This document shows positions 13,474 to 15,080 of a stretch of DNA of 15,080 nucleotides, piece after piece. Each line of letters opens with the position of its first letter. The first letter of the stretch is position 1. This DNA is from an uncultured Actinotalea sp. (lineage in GTDB: Bacteria > Actinomycetota > Actinomycetes > Actinomycetales > Cellulomonadaceae). The stretch is from positions 1 to 15,080 of the forward strand of contig NZ_CAMPHH010000054.1 in assembly GCF_946885855.1 (NCBI RefSeq). Reading direction: 5' to 3'. A program made the translations under genes and the position numbers. The notes beneath the pieces are model-generated. The model was not told the DNA's origin and did not search any database. It worked only from the letters and a program-made list of their open reading frames with translations.

Positions 13474-14004
13474 ATGGTTGACGACGTGGGGGAAGCGCTG
13501 ATCCGGTCGGCGACGGTCGACGACGCCGAGCAGATCGCGGCGGTGCACATCGCCTCGTGGCGCGAGGCCTACGCCGGCGCGGTCCCGGAGGACTACCTGG
13601 CGAGCCTGGACCAGGGCCAGCGTGCCGAGGCGTGGCGCACGCAGCTCGGTGAGGCCGAGCACGCCGACCTCAAGGTGTGGGTGGCCGAGGACGCCGACGA
13701 CGCGCACGTCCTGGGGTTCGCCTCGCTCGGGCCGAGCCGGGACGAGGACGCCGACCGCACGACGCTGGAGATCCACACCATCTACCTCGAGCCCTCGGCG
13801 TGGGGCCAGGGCGTCGCGCGACGGCTCATGCGCACGATGCTCGAGCACGTCCCCGACGGGGCGCGGGTCACGCTGTGGGTGCTGGCCAGCAACGACAGGG
13901 CGGCCCACTTCTACCGCCGGCACGGCTTCGTGCCCGACGGCATCGAGCGGCTCAGCACGTACGGGGACGAGCGCCTGACCGAGGTCCGGTACGTCCGCGG
14001 CTGA
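13474..14004 (+). CDS. GNAT family N-acetyltransferase
   Basis: This 176-residue acetyl-CoA-dependent acyltransferase has an unknown acceptor. It starts LIRSATVDDAEQIAAVHIAS (9-28) and WREAYAG, a common opening of small-molecule GNAT enzymes. Motif A is IYLEPSAWGQGVARRLM (103-119), which holds the acetyl-CoA pyrophosphate loop Q/RxxGxG/A as GQGVAR. Motif B shows LASNDRAAHFYRRHGF (137-152), with the Asn and Tyr usually near the thiol. The start is ATG 13474; upstream GGGGA (13454-13458) is a weak and rather distant ribosome binding site. GTG 13486 is a less likely alternative. The gene stands alone between the rpmB terminator and convergent thiL, 24 bp from the thiL stop, so context does not reveal a substrate. 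Confidence 0.9.
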   Translation: MVDDVGEALIRSATVDDAEQIAAVHIASWREAYAGAVPEDYLASLDQGQRAEAWRTQLGEAEHADLKVWVAEDADDAHVLGFASLGPSRDEDADRTTLEIHTIYLEPSAWGQGVARRLMRTMLEHVPDGARVTLWVLASNDRAAHFYRRHGFVPDGIERLSTYGDERLTEVRYVRG

Positions 14005-14028
14005 CCCCGGGTCCGCGTCGGCCGCCGC

Positions 14029-15080
14029 TCACCGGCGGAAGTGGTCCCAGCCGACCGACCCGACGGTCGGCACCTGCCCGTCGACGAGGACCGTCGGCAG
14101 GTCGGTGACCGCCACGACGCGTCCGATGGGGCGGAACGGTGGCGGCAGCGCGCCGCCGGGCGGGAACGTGGCGAGCAGGCCGTGGTCCTCCCCGCCGGTG
14201 AGTACCCAGTCGAGCGCCGCTGCCGGTGACCGCAGGAGCTCGGCCACCGGCGCGACCGCCGCGAGATCCCCCGCGAGCGCGGACCCGGCCAGGTCCAGCG
14301 TGACCCCGGAGGCGCGGGCCAGCCGTCCGGCGTCACGCAGGAGTCCGTCGCTGACGTCGAGCATCGCCGTGGCCCCGGCAACCGCCGCCGCCGGTCCGGC
14401 GTCGAGCGGCGCGACCGGGGACCGGTAGCGGGCCACCGCATCCTCCAGGGCGGCGCCGGTCCCCGGCGTGGGGAGTCCGGCGCCGGCCGGTACCGCGGCA
14501 GCCCACTCCCGCGCGACGCCGTCGTGGGTCCCGTGGCCCGCGGCGAGCGCCGCATACCCGGCCGCTGACCGGCCGAGGACCCCGGCGTGCGCCACGACGT
14601 CGCCCGGGCGCGCGCCCGAGCGCAGGACGGGCGCGCGCCCCTCGAGGTCGCCGTGGACCGTCACCGCCACGACCACCTCGGCGCCACCGGAGAGGTCGCC
14701 GCCGACGACGCCGACGCCCAGCGGGCCGCAGACGGCGTCGAGGCCGCGGGCCAGCCCCAGGACCCAGGGCACGGGCGCGTCCGGCGGGACGACCAGCCCG
14801 ACGACCAGCGCGGTCGGCCGTGCCCCCATCGCGGCGACGTCGGCGAGGTTCTGGACGGCCGCGCGCCGCCCCACGTGCTCCCCGTCGGACCAGTCCCGCC
14901 GGAAGTGCCGCCCCTCGACCAGAAGGTCGGTGGGGACGACGAAGCGGCCGTCGGGAGCGGCGACCACCGCCGCGTCGTCGCCGGGGCCCAGCAGCGTCGC
15001 GCGGCCAGGGCCGAGGAGCGGGAAGACCTGCGCCAGGAGCGCGTCCTCGCCGAGGTCGGCGACCGTGGTGCCAGTCGGGG
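14029..15080 (-). CDS. thiL: Thiamine-monophosphate kinase (start outside window)
   Basis: ThiL phosphorylates thiamine monophosphate to thiamine pyrophosphate, the last step of cofactor synthesis. The frame is open to the window edge, with 349 residues visible from the codon at 15078, and no start is seen. Homology begins at TVADLGEDALL, near visible residue 5, so only a few residues should be missing. Motifs of the PurM/ThiL ATP-binding fold are LGPGDDAAVV (30-39), VPTDLLVEGRHF (48-59), NLADVAAMGA (77-86), GGDLSGG (about 126-132), DVSDGL (241-246) and TGGEDHGLLAT (294-304). The conserved Asp pairs for Mg-ATP are present. A GTG at 14967 could be mistaken for the start, but the GPGDD motif lies upstream of it. 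The gene is convergent with the GNAT gene. Confidence 0.95.
   Translation of the reverse strand, partial: PTGTTVADLGEDALLAQVFPLLGPGRATLLGPGDDAAVVAAPDGRFVVPTDLLVEGRHFRRDWSDGEHVGRRAAVQNLADVAAMGARPTALVVGLVVPPDAPVPWVLGLARGLDAVCGPLGVGVVGGDLSGGAEVVVAVTVHGDLEGRAPVLRSGARPGDVVAHAGVLGRSAAGYAALAAGHGTHDGVAREWAAAVPAGAGLPTPGTGAALEDAVARYRSPVAPLDAGPAAAVAGATAMLDVSDGLLRDAGRLARASGVTLDLAGSALAGDLAAVAPVAELLRSPAAALDWVLTGGEDHGLLATFPPGGALPPPFRPIGRVVAVTDLPTVLVDGQVPTVGSVGWDHFRR

Noticed and set aside
13458..13481. A seven-residue leader peptide frame overlapping the GNAT start
   Set aside because: It is too short to support, and no attenuator-like hairpins or codon runs accompany it.
1..15080. CRISPR arrays, tRNA or rRNA genes, insertion sequences, attachment sites
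   Set aside because: No regularly spaced repeats, tRNA-like cloverleaf next to an integrase, transposase or terminal inverted repeats were recognised.

Overview
The window looks like a chromosomal segment of a very high-GC actinobacterium. The codons end almost always in G or C, and a GTG start is the best choice for the response regulator, yceD, rpmF, coaD, mutM, rsmD and rpmB. The gene order mutM-rnc-rpmF-yceD(DUF177)-sepIVA-coaD-rsmD-recG, followed by rpmB and thiL, is the standard actinobacterial block; Mycobacterium tuberculosis has a similar arrangement around Rv2924c-Rv2927c and recG. The presence of cydC and the style of the proteins suggest Micrococcales, for example a Cellulomonas-like organism. 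That rank is inference.

Region 1 (1-4349) deals with respiration and redox sensing. The 3' part of cydC (the exporter needed for cytochrome bd assembly) is followed on the same strand by a two-GAF sensor histidine kinase of the DosS/DosT (DevS) type. That kinase keeps the His and Tyr that act on haem in DosS. Convergent to it is a DosR/DevR-like LuxR-family response regulator. The convergent ends share a perfect 12-bp hairpin.

Region 2 (4350-5803) is a divergent pair: an alpha/beta hydrolase of the haloalkane dehalogenase/epoxide hydrolase type on the minus strand, and a CGNR zinc-finger (ABATE) regulator on the plus strand. The 74-bp gap between them holds inverted repeats that look like operators.

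Region 3 (5816-12730) is housekeeping, all on the minus strand. In transcription order it reads recG, rsmD, coaD, sepIVA, then yceD, rpmF, rnc, mutM. Gaps are 1-4 nt at rsmD/coaD, coaD/sepIVA, yceD/rpmF and rnc/mutM. A good promoter before yceD and a possible leaderless promoter before rsmD suggest internal transcription units.

Region 4 (12731-15080) starts with the recG/rpmB divergent spacer, which carries a 3 x 12-bp tandem repeat and a candidate rpmB promoter. Then come rpmB (zinc-binding type L28) with a strong hairpin terminator, a GNAT acetyltransferase on the plus strand, and the incomplete thiL on the minus strand. The DAK2-domain gene usually found just upstream of recG in actinobacteria is absent.

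I see no rRNA, tRNA, CRISPR array, insertion sequence or prophage. The most interesting signal is the haem-GAF kinase beside cytochrome bd assembly, with its regulator encoded on the opposite strand. No wholly unknown system is evident.
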